From: Limnomonas spitsbergensis | Taxonomy: Eukaryota; Chlorophyta; Chlorophyceae; Chlamydomonadales | Reading direction: 5' to 3' | Length of the DNA: 64,000 nucleotides | Assembly: GCA_037349105.1 (NCBI GenBank) | Contig: JAYJMM010000111.1 | Coordinates: 3,235,001-3,299,000 of the forward strand | In this document: positions 12,177 to 21,416 of the stretch, one piece after another | How positions within the stretch are numbered: the first letter of the stretch is position 1 | Layout of the letters: the number at the start of each line of letters is the position of its first letter | Position numbers and translations under genes: made by a program | Notes under the pieces: model-generated | Seen by the model: only the letters and a program-made list of their open reading frames with translations | What the model was told of the DNA's origin: nothing | Database searches by the model: none

Positions 12177-12520
12177 CCCTGGTTCAAGCCCTAGTTCAAG
12201 CTCAAGTTTAAGCCATACTTCAAGCCCTAGTTCAAGCCCTAGTTCACGCCCTGGTTCAAGCCCTAGTCAAGCCCTACTTAGTTCAAGCCCTAGTTCAAGC
12301 CCTAGTTCAAGCCCTGGTTCAAGCCCTAGTTCAAGCCCTAGTTCAAGCCCTAGTTCAAGCCCTGGTTCAAGCCCAAGTTCAAGCCCTAGTTCAAGCCCTG
12401 GTTCAAGCCCTAGTTCAAGCTCAAGTTTAAGTCCTAGTTCAAGCCCTGGTGTAAGCTCGAGTTTAAGCCCTAGTTTAAGCCCTACTTCAAGCTCAAGTTC
12501 AAGCCCTAGTTCAAGCCATG
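12177..12520. repeat. 12-bp minisatellite (AGCCCTAGTTCA)
   Basis: About 28 units of the 12-bp motif AGCCCTAGTTCA occur, with variants CTGGTTCA, CAAGTTCA and TTTAAG. Since 12 is a multiple of 3, one plus-strand frame reads a continuous Ser-Ser-Ser-Pro repeat of about 130 residues. That composition resembles hydroxyproline-rich wall proteins, but there is no signal peptide and no flanking domain, so I treat it as non-coding. Confidence 0.9.
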
Positions 12521-12525
12521 GCTCA

Positions 12526-12962
12526 CCATCACAGGCACATTGAACCCAGGCCCACCATCACATGCACATTGAACCCAGACCCACCATCACAGGCACATTG
12601 AACCCAGGCCCACCATCACAGGCACAGTGAACCCATGCCCACCATCACATGCACATTGAACCCCAGCCCACCATACCATCACAAGCACATTAAACCCAGG
12701 CCCACCATCACATACACATTGAACCCAGGCCCACCATCACATGCACATTGAACCCAGGCCCACCATCACATGCACATTGAACCCAGGCCCACCATGACAG
12801 GCACATTGAACCCATGCCCACCATCACAGGCACATTGAACCCAGGCCCACCATCACAGGCACATTGAACCCATGCCCACCATCACAGGCACATTGAACCC
12901 AGGCCCACCATCACATGCCCACTATCACAGGCACATGAACCTATGCCCACCATCATAGGCTC
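12526..12962. repeat. 30-bp minisatellite
   Basis: About 14 units contain CACCATCACAGGCACATTGA and ACCCAGGCC. Common variants swap AGG for ATG and CAGG for CATG. It abuts the 12-bp array, and the last units are shortened near 12905-12960. Confidence 0.93.
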
Positions 12963-13074
12963 AGGGCACTATTCCACACCCTCGTTGAATCGTCTATGCC
13001 GTTGTGTTGGGGCCTTGAGCTATGCCATAGGCGTTGCTGCCGTGCCGTTTTCCCGTCACCAGTGTTGGGCTCGG

Positions 13075-13186
13075 ACATGGTAAAAGGGACTAAGTTGTAA
13101 CCTACGATAAGATGTTACTGGTACGCAGTCCAACATCGTAAATGGGGTTCAGTTGTAACCTACGACAGCCTGTCACTGATATGCAG
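13075..13186. repeat. ~62-bp direct duplication
   Basis: Two diverged copies share AGTTGTAACCTACGA followed by TGTTACTGGTACGCAG or TGTCACTGATATGCAG. Nothing indicates a gene. Confidence 0.6.
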
Positions 13187-13962
13187 GAAAACAGTGATAT
13201 TCTGAGTTTCTGACCTAAGTTCCGTAAAATTATGGTGACACTGTAATGAGGCCGACCGCCACAGCCGTAATTTGCTCAGCCCTGTGCACGACACATCATC
13301 CATTCCCGGATGCAACACTTCTCGCCTCCCCTTGGCACCTTGTCAATGACATTACACCTGTGGGCCCGGCTCAAAAAGGCTCGGCCACGTGGGCGCCCAA
13401 CTGCCCCGTTGGAAGAAAAGGAAAGAAACTTAATGTAATGGTCATGTAATTAGTACCCCAGAATTACCAGTCGGTGACGCGACCTGCCTTACGTTATCGG
13501 CGCTTACGCTCCATATGGAAGTTGCAGGGTCGCCTGGCAAGCCCAGTCTTGAACCCTCACAGGTTAAACCCTGCATCTCCCTTATAAGCGAGCTCTGCTA
13601 GTGATCGGGAAGTCTCAGACGAGATAAATCCATCAGGCTCAATACATACCTGACTGTCCCACTATTCTTTTACAAGTCTCCAGCAGTCTCCCTTCTCGAG
13701 CACCTAGTCCCCCCTCCGGTCAACTGTCCTACCGACTACACCTTCCCGACTACCTCTCTTCGCTCCTCTACCAGTGAGTCCTAGTCTAGCATTAAAGACC
13801 TTAGTCCCACTGGGGCCTAAGACCTTTACACTTAAGGTAAGAGTAAAAGAAGGAGAAAAACACAAAGGGGAAAGAAATACCCCCCCCAAAAAGGAAAAGG
13901 CAGCCTTAAGTATCCTTGCCCCTCTCAAGCCTATCCCCCTTGGCACCCTGTACTTGCAGGTG

Positions 13963-14130
13963 GATCGTAGTCAGGTGGGCTCGAGGTCTCAACAACTAAG
14001 GGCCGAGCTGGCGCGCCCAGATTCCGACATACTGGCGGCGGCGGCGCCTCGAGGCCCGTACGATCTGCCGTTGGATCTCATGGCGTTGGTTGTGGATCTG
14101 AGGGCTGGGCAGAAGCAGGGCACGATGTGA
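13963..14130 (+). other. exon-like open frame, weak
   Basis: After TGTACTTGCAG a frame of 55 codons reads VDRSQVGSRSQQLRAEL, an Ala run, then LDLMALVVDLRAG to TGA at 14128. It has the look of a C-terminal exon, but no family is recognised and no upstream exon fits. It sits inside the mobile-element cluster, so it may be captured or chance sequence. Confidence 0.2.
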
Positions 14131-14162
14131 GGAGGCTGTTGCGGCCGCGGGCAGACCCGCGT

Positions 14163-14285
14163 CCCATGGTAGCACGATATGGCATGAAACGGCGCAATGC
14201 GGCACATGTTCAGCCATATTGTACTACCAAAGTGCCACGATACGGCTCGATGCAGCACAGGTTCAGCCGGATTGTGCTACCATGC
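14163..14285. repeat. short inverted/direct repeat, GGTAGCACGATATGGC type
   Basis: GGTAGCACGATATGGC at about 14167 is nearly the reverse complement of GCCATATTGTACTACC at about 14213. A diverged second copy ends GCCGGATTGTGCTACC at about 14267. It can fold into a hairpin. Confidence 0.5.
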
Positions 14286-14682
14286 CGCGTCCAGCACTGC
14301 TGCACAAGGCAAGCCCAGTTGTACCTCGCAAGGCCGAATCCTCTCGGTGGGGGTTTGGGCTCATTAGCTTTAGATAAATATTCAATGGCTCAACCTCTAG
14401 GCTCTGCTAAAAAATGTTCCACCGCTTCGGCGTCCAACTGTGTGGTGGCTGAGTGGTTTAGACGACACTGAGACGCCAACACGTGTGTAGTTCCTCCTCC
14501 TCCTCCTCCATCCCCCCCCCTCTCCCTTCTGAACAGTTGGGCGCCCACGCGGCCGAGCCTTCTTGTGCATGGCCCAGAGGTGTAACGTCATTGACGTGTG
14601 TAGTACCCTCTATTATTGACAGCACTTTTGGCGCACTCTTCGGACTGCCTTTCCTGTTGGGAGGGTATGATCCTTCTGAAGC

Positions 14683-14894
14683 CAATGACGTTACATCTCT
14701 GGGCCCTGCTCAAAAAAGGCTCGGCCGCGTGGCGGGCGCCTAACTAAAGAGTTGGGAGGAAAGATTATGTTTTAAGAGTCTTCCTCTCTTCCTTCCCTTT
14801 TCCTCAAGTTTCCTTCCCTTTAAACCACACAGTTGGGCGCCCCCGCGACCCAGCCATTGTGTGCAGCATGGCCCATAGATGTTACGTGATTGAC
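14683..14894. mobile_element. short inverted-repeat element copy (212 bp)
   Basis: The left end reads CAATGACGTTACATCTCT, GGGCCCTG and GGCTCGGCCGCG. The right end is the inverse, from CAGTTGGGCGCC to ATGTTACGTGATTG. The ~80-base centre is purine-rich then pyrimidine-rich (GGAGGAAAG, then CTTCCTCTCTTCC), so the whole can fold back. Size and structure fit a MITE. Confidence 0.7.
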
Positions 14895-14949
14895 CTCTGG
14901 TGCACTAATGAATCCCAGGGTGATCACATTTTTTTAGCACGCATTAAAG

Positions 14950-15055
14950 ACGCAGTTGAATGAAGCCCACTAAAGTGCAGGGATCATGGCTGGCTTCTAG
15001 GCAGCTACTCAGCTAGCAGCGCACTAAGTTTAGGATGGTGCATACCCGCTGGGCC
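14950..15055 (+). repeat. dispersed repeat, copy 1
   Basis: About 100 bases here (GTTGAATGAAGCCCACTAAA, GGATCATGGCTGGCTTCTA, CATACCCGCTG) match the reverse complement of 20238-20346 at roughly 80 percent by eye. Both copies flank inverted-repeat elements. Confidence 0.65.
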
Positions 15056-15640
15056 CTGCCTAAAACTCAGCCGCCGCCGCTGAGACTTGCAAATGGGATG
15101 AGCTATGTCAATTCCAGGCACAGCCAGTAACATGATGCAGCCATGCCACCCTCTTATGTGAGGGGGCAGAACCATGTACATGCACCGTAATATGTAGCAT
15201 TCAACCCATTAGCACGTCAGACGATATCTGCAGATTCTATGTGAATAAAGGGAAACTCAGGCGATGCAATGCCTAGATATGAAGAATACTCAGGCATGCA
15301 TGGCGAGCTAACCAACAGGCAGCAACAGCGGATGTGCGCTCAATCAAATGACGGTTGCTGCGTCAGCAACCCAGCGGGTGGGCGTCAGTCTTGCTCGCAA
15401 CCGGGCTTGCAACGACCAGTTCCCGTGGTTCCGAAAGCCCCAGTTCAAAAATCGTGAACTCAGTGAGTCAATCATGCAGAGCGGTGGTGCAGAGGCAGCG
15501 CTCAGGGTGTAGAGATTCAGTTTCCGCACAATTTTCAGTGAGAGCGCCCAAGCCAATAATGGAATGGAGGTACGTTCCACGTAAGGGGGTCGATTGAAGA
15601 CACCACATTTGGATACACGCAAGATACGTCATCATTGCAA

Positions 15641-15826
15641 ATTTGCATAACGGTTCTCACGGTGCGGGAGCAGAGGCAGGCGCGGAGTGCGATTCGAGAT
15701 TTGCTGAGGAATAAGGAGCTTGCATTGCAGTCTTTCTTCCAGTCATCGCTGAATGCAGCCTGCAGTCCCTGCACGTCTGGCAGAAGAAGCAACCATGAAG
15801 AGGGCCGCGAATGGAGAAGAAATTGA
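15641..15826 (+). other. small exon-like open frame, weak
   Basis: A frame reads VREQRQARSAIRDLLRN and ELALQSFFQSSLNAAC, ending at a stop at 15824. The charged, helix-like start looks protein-like, but no family is recognised and no splice partner was found. The rest of 15060-16400 shows no other supportable feature. Confidence 0.2.
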
Positions 15827-16410
15827 GGTACCGGTAACTCAGGCTTGAAAAAAAAGGTTACCGGTATGCATCGGCTAATTTTTCCGGCTTGCCATGCTTG
15901 GAATGAAAAGCAAGCTGTAAAACTGGCTGACATGCAGTCTTGGCTTTGTGCACCAATCATTCAGTGCAGGAGAGCCCATTTTCAGACGTGAATTGTGAAA
16001 GCATACAAATTTGAAAACAAGATTTTATTGATTCAACATCCAGTCAGCGCTGAAGGCAATCCAATGCAGACCCTGGGAGAAGATTTTAACTGTCATGTGT
16101 AAGAGCGTGGGCCCTTGGAATTGGGGATGAGTAGTGGAACTGACTGCTGACTGCTGATCAAGGTGTGCATGGCTGCATACTGAGTTCGACATCTGCATGC
16201 ACCACGTGCACCCACATGCGGTCATGCGGTCATGCGGACACCCATGGATCACGGGCATCATAACGCTGCTCTGAAACTCAATCATGAATGCGTTGCATGT
16301 TTTCGGGACCCAAACCAATTCAAGCAAATTGTATCAGCGATTCCCCTCGATGCAACGTCCCCCCTCTCTCATAGTTTCATCACAATGTCTGGTCCCTTCC
16401 TCGACCGCAG

Positions 16411-18606
16411 CCCTTGGATTATCCCCATTTTGTGGAGGCTCTCCCCGACCGGGCGCTCTTGTACATCATGCGCCTCCTCAGCCCCCCAGATCTGCTGGGC
16501 CTGGCGCTGTCGTGCAGATCGGCCAGCCAGCGGCTCGGACTCATGACCTCAGCGGCAAAGCGGGCCGCAAACGACGCCCTGGCGCGCATGAGGCGCAAGC
16601 TGGAGGGAGAAGGACCGCGTGGTGCAGGCTGGCCGCGCCTTGCGCTTCTGCCCTCGGAGGCCCTGGCCGAGGGGCTGGAGCCGCCTCCACCGCCGCCGCC
16701 GTCGCCAATGGCGGCCGAAGGCGTAACGATGACCTCGCAATCTGGTCGATGCTTTCCCGGAGATACCGCCTCGGCCGCCGTCTTTGCTGCCATGGTGGAC
16801 CTCGCGGGGAGCGGGGACTGGCTTGCCTGCAAGTGGCTGCTGTACAGCCGGGGCCGGCCGATGCCCGTGGGCGCCTTCCCGGCGGAACAGGCAGCTCTGG
16901 AGGCGGCCGCTGCAAACGGGCACCGCAGCGCCTGCCACGGCTTGCTGTCCAGGACCCTAAAGCGCGCGCTAACACTGCGGGGCGCGAACGGCATCGGCGG
17001 GCGCGGCGTGGTCGCGGCTTTCGACGAGTTCAAAGCGCCGGCCCTGTTGGCCGCTTGCCGTTCGGGAGACTCCGAGACCGTGCAGCATCTGCTGCAGTGG
17101 GGACCGAGGCGACCGCTGTTTGCAACGCGGCCAACGGGGGGCATGCAGGAGAGACTTTGCCTTGAGGAGGCTTTGGGACATGGGAGACTGAAGGTCAGTG
17201 AGACGGGCGGACCGAGGCACTAGTGTTGGGATGGGGCGGGCCGCAACTAGCGACAGCTGTGTCCCGGTAATCACCCGCGGGGAAGGTGGGGCACTGTTTT
17301 TTGCTGTCCTAATTTATTTAGTGTTTTTGCTGGTTCACGGGCCCCTGTCCCCTGCATTGAATATTGAAATGAGATATTCCGCTGGAAAACTACTGAAGCA
17401 ACAACTTCAGACCGATTCTCAACGAGAGGGACTCCGCCGTTCCCCGCCGGCAGGTTCCGCGGATCGTTTTAAGCCCCTGGAGCCTGGGGTGCCTTGTAGA
17501 GGCCATGCACCTTCGAGAAGCCTACCGGGCCGTCGTCAGCTTAGCAGAACAGCTGCCCAACGTGGCCGCTCAGCTGCCGTACGCTTGGAGCAGCTGCTTC
17601 CAACAGGTCGAGCAGCCGCTGGCTCGTAGCCTTCACAAGGCATTGCGCATTACAGGTGCAGGTGCAGGGTCGCAAAGAGGAGGAAGACGGTCCAGGATCT
17701 AGGCTTTAGGAATGCATGGACATGTTCACATTTCCAGGGGCCGCGATGAAAAAGGACATACCTCTGGCTGCTTTGTTATATCTACCAGAGATCTGATATT
17801 TGCTGTCAAAATACCTCGTAATATCTCAAGTTTGAGCCTGACAGTGTAGAGAAGGTCCAGCCCTTAATCAGAGATCTCAAGTGTGAGCCTGACATTGTTG
17901 AGATGATCCAGCTCTGAATCAGAGATCTCAAGTTTGAACCTGACAATGCAGAGATGGTCCAGCCCTTGGCCCCTGGTCCCAGGCGACCGACATTGCCACC
18001 CAGGCCTATAGAAAGTGAAAAGAAAGATTACTCCTCCGCCGAAGCAGGAGGCGTGAGAACCGCTCGACCCACGAGTGCCTTCCTGAATATGATGTGTTGC
18101 TGTGCAATGCTGCCGTACTTTAGATGTATGTCCCTTATTGATGACAGTAATTGATTTTGCCCTTTGCAGCAGGCTCAGAAGCATCCGGTCACAGGATTTG
18201 CCTCAGGAGGACCCTCCATCGCTTCGATACGGCAGCGTTGTCCCACCTTGCGGAAACTGACAACGACCTGCTCCTCAACAACCCCCTCGTCACCCACCCC
18301 CTTTTGAGCTACCGCCCTGTCCACAGCCCTCTTTTCAGCTTTGTCAAGACCGCTGTGGTGGTCGGCATCGTTGTGGTGCTGGTTTCGTCCACTGGATGGT
18401 ACGCCCAGTGGGTGGCTGCCGGGGCCGCCGCTGCGGCTATCCCGCTGCCGCTGATGCAGCTAGCGGCGTTGCTGCTGCTCACGTGGCTGATCAAGCTTCT
18501 GTTCTATCATGGCGGGGAGCATCATTCAAGGAGATCTCACTCGGGCCTGCTCTGCCCTGCCAGCCCGCGGGCTGACTGGCAGGAAGCCGACCGGTACTCC
18601 CGCTAG
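16411..18606 (+). CDS. F-box / ankyrin-like / two-transmembrane protein, three exons, 5' end uncertain
   Basis: Exon 1 ends at 17193 with AAG before the donor GTCAGT. It has an F-box-like segment (LPDRALLYIMRLL, DLLGLALSCR), a Pro run, and ankyrin-like helices (ALEAAAANGHRSACHGLL; PALLAACRSGDSETVQHLL; EEALGHGRLK). Exon 2 is 17502-17655 (AYRAVVSLAEQLPNVAAQL), ending ACAG before GTGCAG. Exon 3 is 18170-18606, after CCCTTTGCAG. It has two hydrophobic segments (FVKTAVVVGIVVVLVSS and PLPLMQLAALLLLTWLIKL) and a polar tail to TAG. Phases agree at both joins (0/0, then one base plus two). The F-box frame has no Met upstream before a stop at 16372; a CGACCGCAG acceptor at 16410 suggests a missing first exon. 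An F-box would recruit an SCF ubiquitin ligase and the tail would place it in a membrane. That exons 1 and 2-3 form one gene is inference from phase. Confidence 0.5.
17823..17976. repeat. 51-bp repeat, three copies, in intron 2 of the F-box-like gene
   Basis: Copies start at 17823, 17874 and 17925. Each reads ATCTCAAGTTTGAGCCTGAC, then a GAGATGGTCCAGC-type segment. A partial fourth precedes them near 17786. The array lies entirely inside the intron between 17655 and 18170. Confidence 0.85.
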
Positions 18607-19074
18607 CTGCCTTGCCCCAGAAGTGTTCATAGTTGTTTGGCTCAACTTTTTTCCAGCCACATATCAGCTACCCCTAGGCCTCATGCAGGATTCTTCACGA
18701 ATGAAAGCCATGCTACTTTGGCCTGTGTTCGCAGGCTCAAGGCTAGGCCCAGAACGGGCCTTTTCCAGTTTTCCGGCTATGGGCGGCCTGCCCAAGTAAT
18801 GTTAAGTTGTAGCCAGAAAAAGAAACAGTGCCTCTACCTGTGACGTCACCGTTCTTAAGTGACGCCGACCGTCATCACGGTTGTTTAAATTTATATAAAT
18901 GATCGAGTCCTTTGTATGACAGTGTGAGAAGCAGGGTAATTTTTAAGTGGACCTTGCATGAATATGCGGTGTCTGCCAAACCCACTGTTTCTGGTTCATG
19001 ACTCATGAGGGATTTCAAACCATCAACTGACCTAACGAGTGCACGGCTGCCGGGTGGCCCCCGGGACCCTGGTC
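18607..19074. other. 3' flank of the F-box-like gene; no gene
   Basis: No recognisable exon. It ends at the left terminus of the inverted-repeat element. Confidence 0.5.
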
Positions 19075-19812
19075 AATGACATCACACCTCTGGGCCCTGC
19101 TCAAAAAGGCTCGGACGCGTGGGCGCCCAACTGTCCCGTTGGAAGAAAAGAAACTCAAGGTAAGAGGGAAAGAATGACAAGAACACAAAGGAGAATGAAA
19201 TACCCCCACCCCCCAAATAAGGAAAAGGCAGCCCGAAGTATCTTTGCCCCTCTCAAGCCTATTCCCCAAGAAGGCAAAGTAAAGCAACAAATCTAGGCCT
19301 CAACAATGCGTACAACGTCATCAACAAGGACCACGGTGTTGAAATATGAGGCAATATAAGGGGCGTGTGGGGAGAAGTTGTGTGCATGACTCATCGGAGC
19401 ATGATGCATGATCAATAATTAAGGGATGCGCTGCATGTCTGCTTCCAGTGCCCTAGCGTGAAGGAGAGGCTTGGGAAGAGAGGTTGGGCAGGCCCCCCGG
19501 ATGGCGCCACAGACTTTCAACAGCTGTACCAGGCCAGACTTGGATGGGAGGCTCTAACTTCTGTTGAGGACGTCGTTCACTTTGTTGAGGCCTAGTTTTT
19601 GTTGTTTTATTTTGCCTTCTTGGGGAATAGGCTTGAGAGGGGCAAGGTTTACTTTGGGCTGCCTTTTCCTCAGTTGGGGGGGGGGGTAGTTCTTTCCTTT
19701 GTTTTCTTCTCCTTCTTTCCCTCTTCACTTAAGTTTCTTTTTTTCCAACGAGACAGTTGGGCGCCCACGCGGCCGAGCCTTCTTTAGCAGGGCCCAGAGG
19801 TGTAATGTCATT
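19075..19812. mobile_element. long-terminal-inverted-repeat (foldback/MITE-like) element, best copy
   Basis: Two arms of about 255 bases face each other: 19075-19330 and about 19556-19812. The left arm reads AATGACATCACACCTCTGGG, then GTGGGCGCCCAACTGTC, CGTTGGAAGAAAAG, GGAAAAGGCAGCC, CCCCTCTCAAGCC, AGGCAAAGTAAAG, and CTAGGCCTCAACAA. The right arm is its inverse in the same order, ending GGTGTAATGTCATT. The ~225-base centre has no transposase. I could not define a target-site duplication. Related ends occur at 6903, 13342, 14531, 14683, 20495 and 20819, so this is a small family of non-autonomous elements. Confidence 0.8.
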
Positions 19813-20237
19813 TACTGATTAAGAGGACGGCACATCGCTCCTAGTTCATGGGGACAAGGCCTGGCAGCCGCGGCCACTAGCAGGTAGTGTATGAGCTATC
19901 ATTCGTGGCTGTGTCAAGGCCTCCATGTCGAGCATTGAGCATGCTAAGCAGCAAAGCAACGAAAGTTTAAAGGTGGCCTTGCTATAATGTAGGCTCGAAG
20001 CCCATGCATACAATATACCTACCTGCCATTCTGCCAACTCAGCTGCCCGCCTTGGCTCCCCCCTAGGGCGACTAGAGGTGCCTGCACCCCTAGCCCTAGT
20101 TTTATCCATGGCCACCCAGCCACAGCCTCGGCCCTACCTGTGCCTACACCTCAGCCCATGCACAGACGACTCGGCCAGAGCTTGAACCATGCCTGCTGTT
20201 TTGTCCAGTATTGCCACAGGGTTGGGCACGTGTCACG

Positions 20238-20346
20238 GAGGGTTCAGCGGGTATGCCCTGCCCTAAGCTTCGTGCGCCATTGTTAGCTGAGAAGCTGGCT
20301 AGAAGCCATCCATGATCCATGCAATTTAGCGGGCTTCATTCGACAG
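20238..20346 (-). repeat. dispersed repeat, copy 2 (inverse of 14950-15055)
   Basis: CAGCGGGTATG, GCTAGAAGCCATCCATGATC and CGGGCTTCATTCGAC are the reverse complement of the copy near 14950, in the same order. No coding capacity is seen. Confidence 0.65.
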
Positions 20347-20494
20347 CATGTCCAAAGAGTGCTTTAAGAAACAGGGCAACTCTGGGATTACTGGTGCTGC
20401 GCTATGAGTCCGTATAGATGGCTAGACACAAATATAAACCAAGTGATCACCCTGTACCGCCCTGAAACCCAACCGATCAAACCAACACAGATTT

Positions 20495-20547
20495 TCAGCG
20501 CCCACGCGGCCGAGCTTTGAGCGAGCCCAGAGGTGTAACATTATTGA
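20495..20547 (-). mobile_element. solo terminal repeat of the inverted-repeat element
   Basis: TCAGCGCCCACGCGGCCGAG followed by GAGCCCAGAGGTGTAACATT and ATTGA matches the right end of the element, slightly shortened. No matching left arm was found close by. Confidence 0.6.
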
Positions 20548-20818
20548 CAGATTTCAGCAACCCAACCCACGCAGTCAGCCGGAGAGGACGATATGACGGT
20601 ACAGTGGGCAACAGCGTCAGACACGCTGCTGCAATCGATGGTGGACAAGGGGTGATGGCGAGCATGTGGAGGACGCGCTACATGCTTGCTCTTAACTTTC
20701 TAGCATGAAGGCGTAACTTTGGGAGTGGGAGTAGGCAGGTTCTATGGACGGCACCAAAGACTTTCACCTCCAGTAACGGCGCAGGTGTGGGTGGGAGGCG
20801 CTGGCTTTAGTGATAGAT

Positions 20819-21229
20819 GTCAATTACGTTACACCTCTGGGCCCGCTCAAAGCTTGGCCGCGTGGGCGCCCAAGTGTTCAGAAGGGAGAAAAGAAGACAC
20901 TAACAGGAAGAGGGGGGGGAAGGGACAAAATGAGAGCCAGGCCTGGAAGACAGAGAAGACCAAGTCCGACACCTGAGTTCCACTAGACACTAGCCCTCAA
21001 CAAAGCCTCTAGTGAAAGATGTGGTTCAACTGGTTGTGTGCTAGATTATAAGATTAGACTCTAGGGGGGCTGAAGCAGGAGACCTTGCGTTCTCTGTTAA
21101 TTTAATAATTTAGATGGTGTTTGAGGGGGGCGCTTTCTCTTTATGTTTCCCTCGTGTCTATCTTTTCATTTCTAGCTAGACAGTTGTTCGCCAACGCGGC
21201 CAAGCCTCGTGACTGGGGCAACGTCACTG
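20819..21229. mobile_element. inverted-repeat element copy (~410 bp), diverged
   Basis: The left end reads TCAATTACGTTACACCTC, GGGCCCGCTCAAAG and GCGTGGGCGCCCAAG. The right end is a degraded inverse (CAGTTGTTCGCCAACGCGGC, CAACGTCACTGG). Purine-rich then pyrimidine-rich inner arms match the family. A segment just before it (about 20744-20812) resembles 19500-19560 (GACTTTCA, GATGGGAGGC against GGTGGGAGGC), suggesting a shared internal or flanking piece. Confidence 0.6.
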
Positions 21230-21398
21230 GCTTGCGTGTGCATGGCCTCAGACCATAAATGACTATGTTCGGTACTGGATTTGCTGCACACATAGCTCAT
21301 TGCGACATACCGGTCAAGTCTTTTTATAAGGGCTGAGACGTGTTATGTCATTCACAGCTCATTCAGCGAGCTGTGCTTTTGCCGAAGGCGCCTCTGTG

Positions 21399-21416
21399 GT
21401 TTAGGGTTTAGGGTTA
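21399..21416 (+). repeat. interstitial telomere-like motif
   Basis: GTTTAGGGTTTAGGGTTAA gives two TTTAGGG units and part of a third, about 38 bases before the satellite begins. TTTAGGG is the plant-type telomere repeat, also used by several green algae. Confidence 0.6.

Larger units (their letters stand above)
13342..14595. mobile_element. inverted-repeat element copy or nested pair, degraded
   Basis: The left end (13342-13420, plus orientation) reads TCAATGACATTACACCTG through GTGGGCGCCCAACTG and CGTTGGAAGAAAAGG. The right end (14531-14595) is its inverse, ending GGTGTAACGTCATTGA. Between them, 13828-13942 matches the inner arm of the copy at 19075-19812 (CACAAAGG, GGAAAAGGCAGCC, CCCCTCTCAAGCC). 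A further degraded end lies near 14381-14445, so two overlapping copies are possible. No transposase is visible. Confidence 0.6.

Noticed and set aside
12145..12543. Ser/Pro-rich open frame resembling a hydroxyproline-rich cell-wall protein
   Set aside because: Pure product of the 12-bp minisatellite; no signal peptide, no flanking domains, and the sequence passes straight into another minisatellite.
13530..13590. tRNA B-box-like GGGTTCAAGAC on the minus strand
   Set aside because: No matching A box or acceptor stem at the proper distance.
13774..13960. Lys-rich open frame upstream of the exon-like segment at 13963
   Set aside because: It is the arm of the inverted-repeat element, found in the same and opposite orientation at 19.1-19.8 kb, so it is not a gene-specific sequence.
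14446..14500. tRNA gene or tRNA-derived SINE head
   Set aside because: TGGCTGAGTGGTTTAGAC resembles the A box of tRNA-Leu/Ser, but no B box or cloverleaf closes downstream, and the stretch lies within an inverted-repeat element.
16419..17144. Minus-strand open frames opposite the F-box-like exon
   Set aside because: GC-rich shadow frames; the plus strand has recognisable F-box and ankyrin-like motifs and fitting splice sites.
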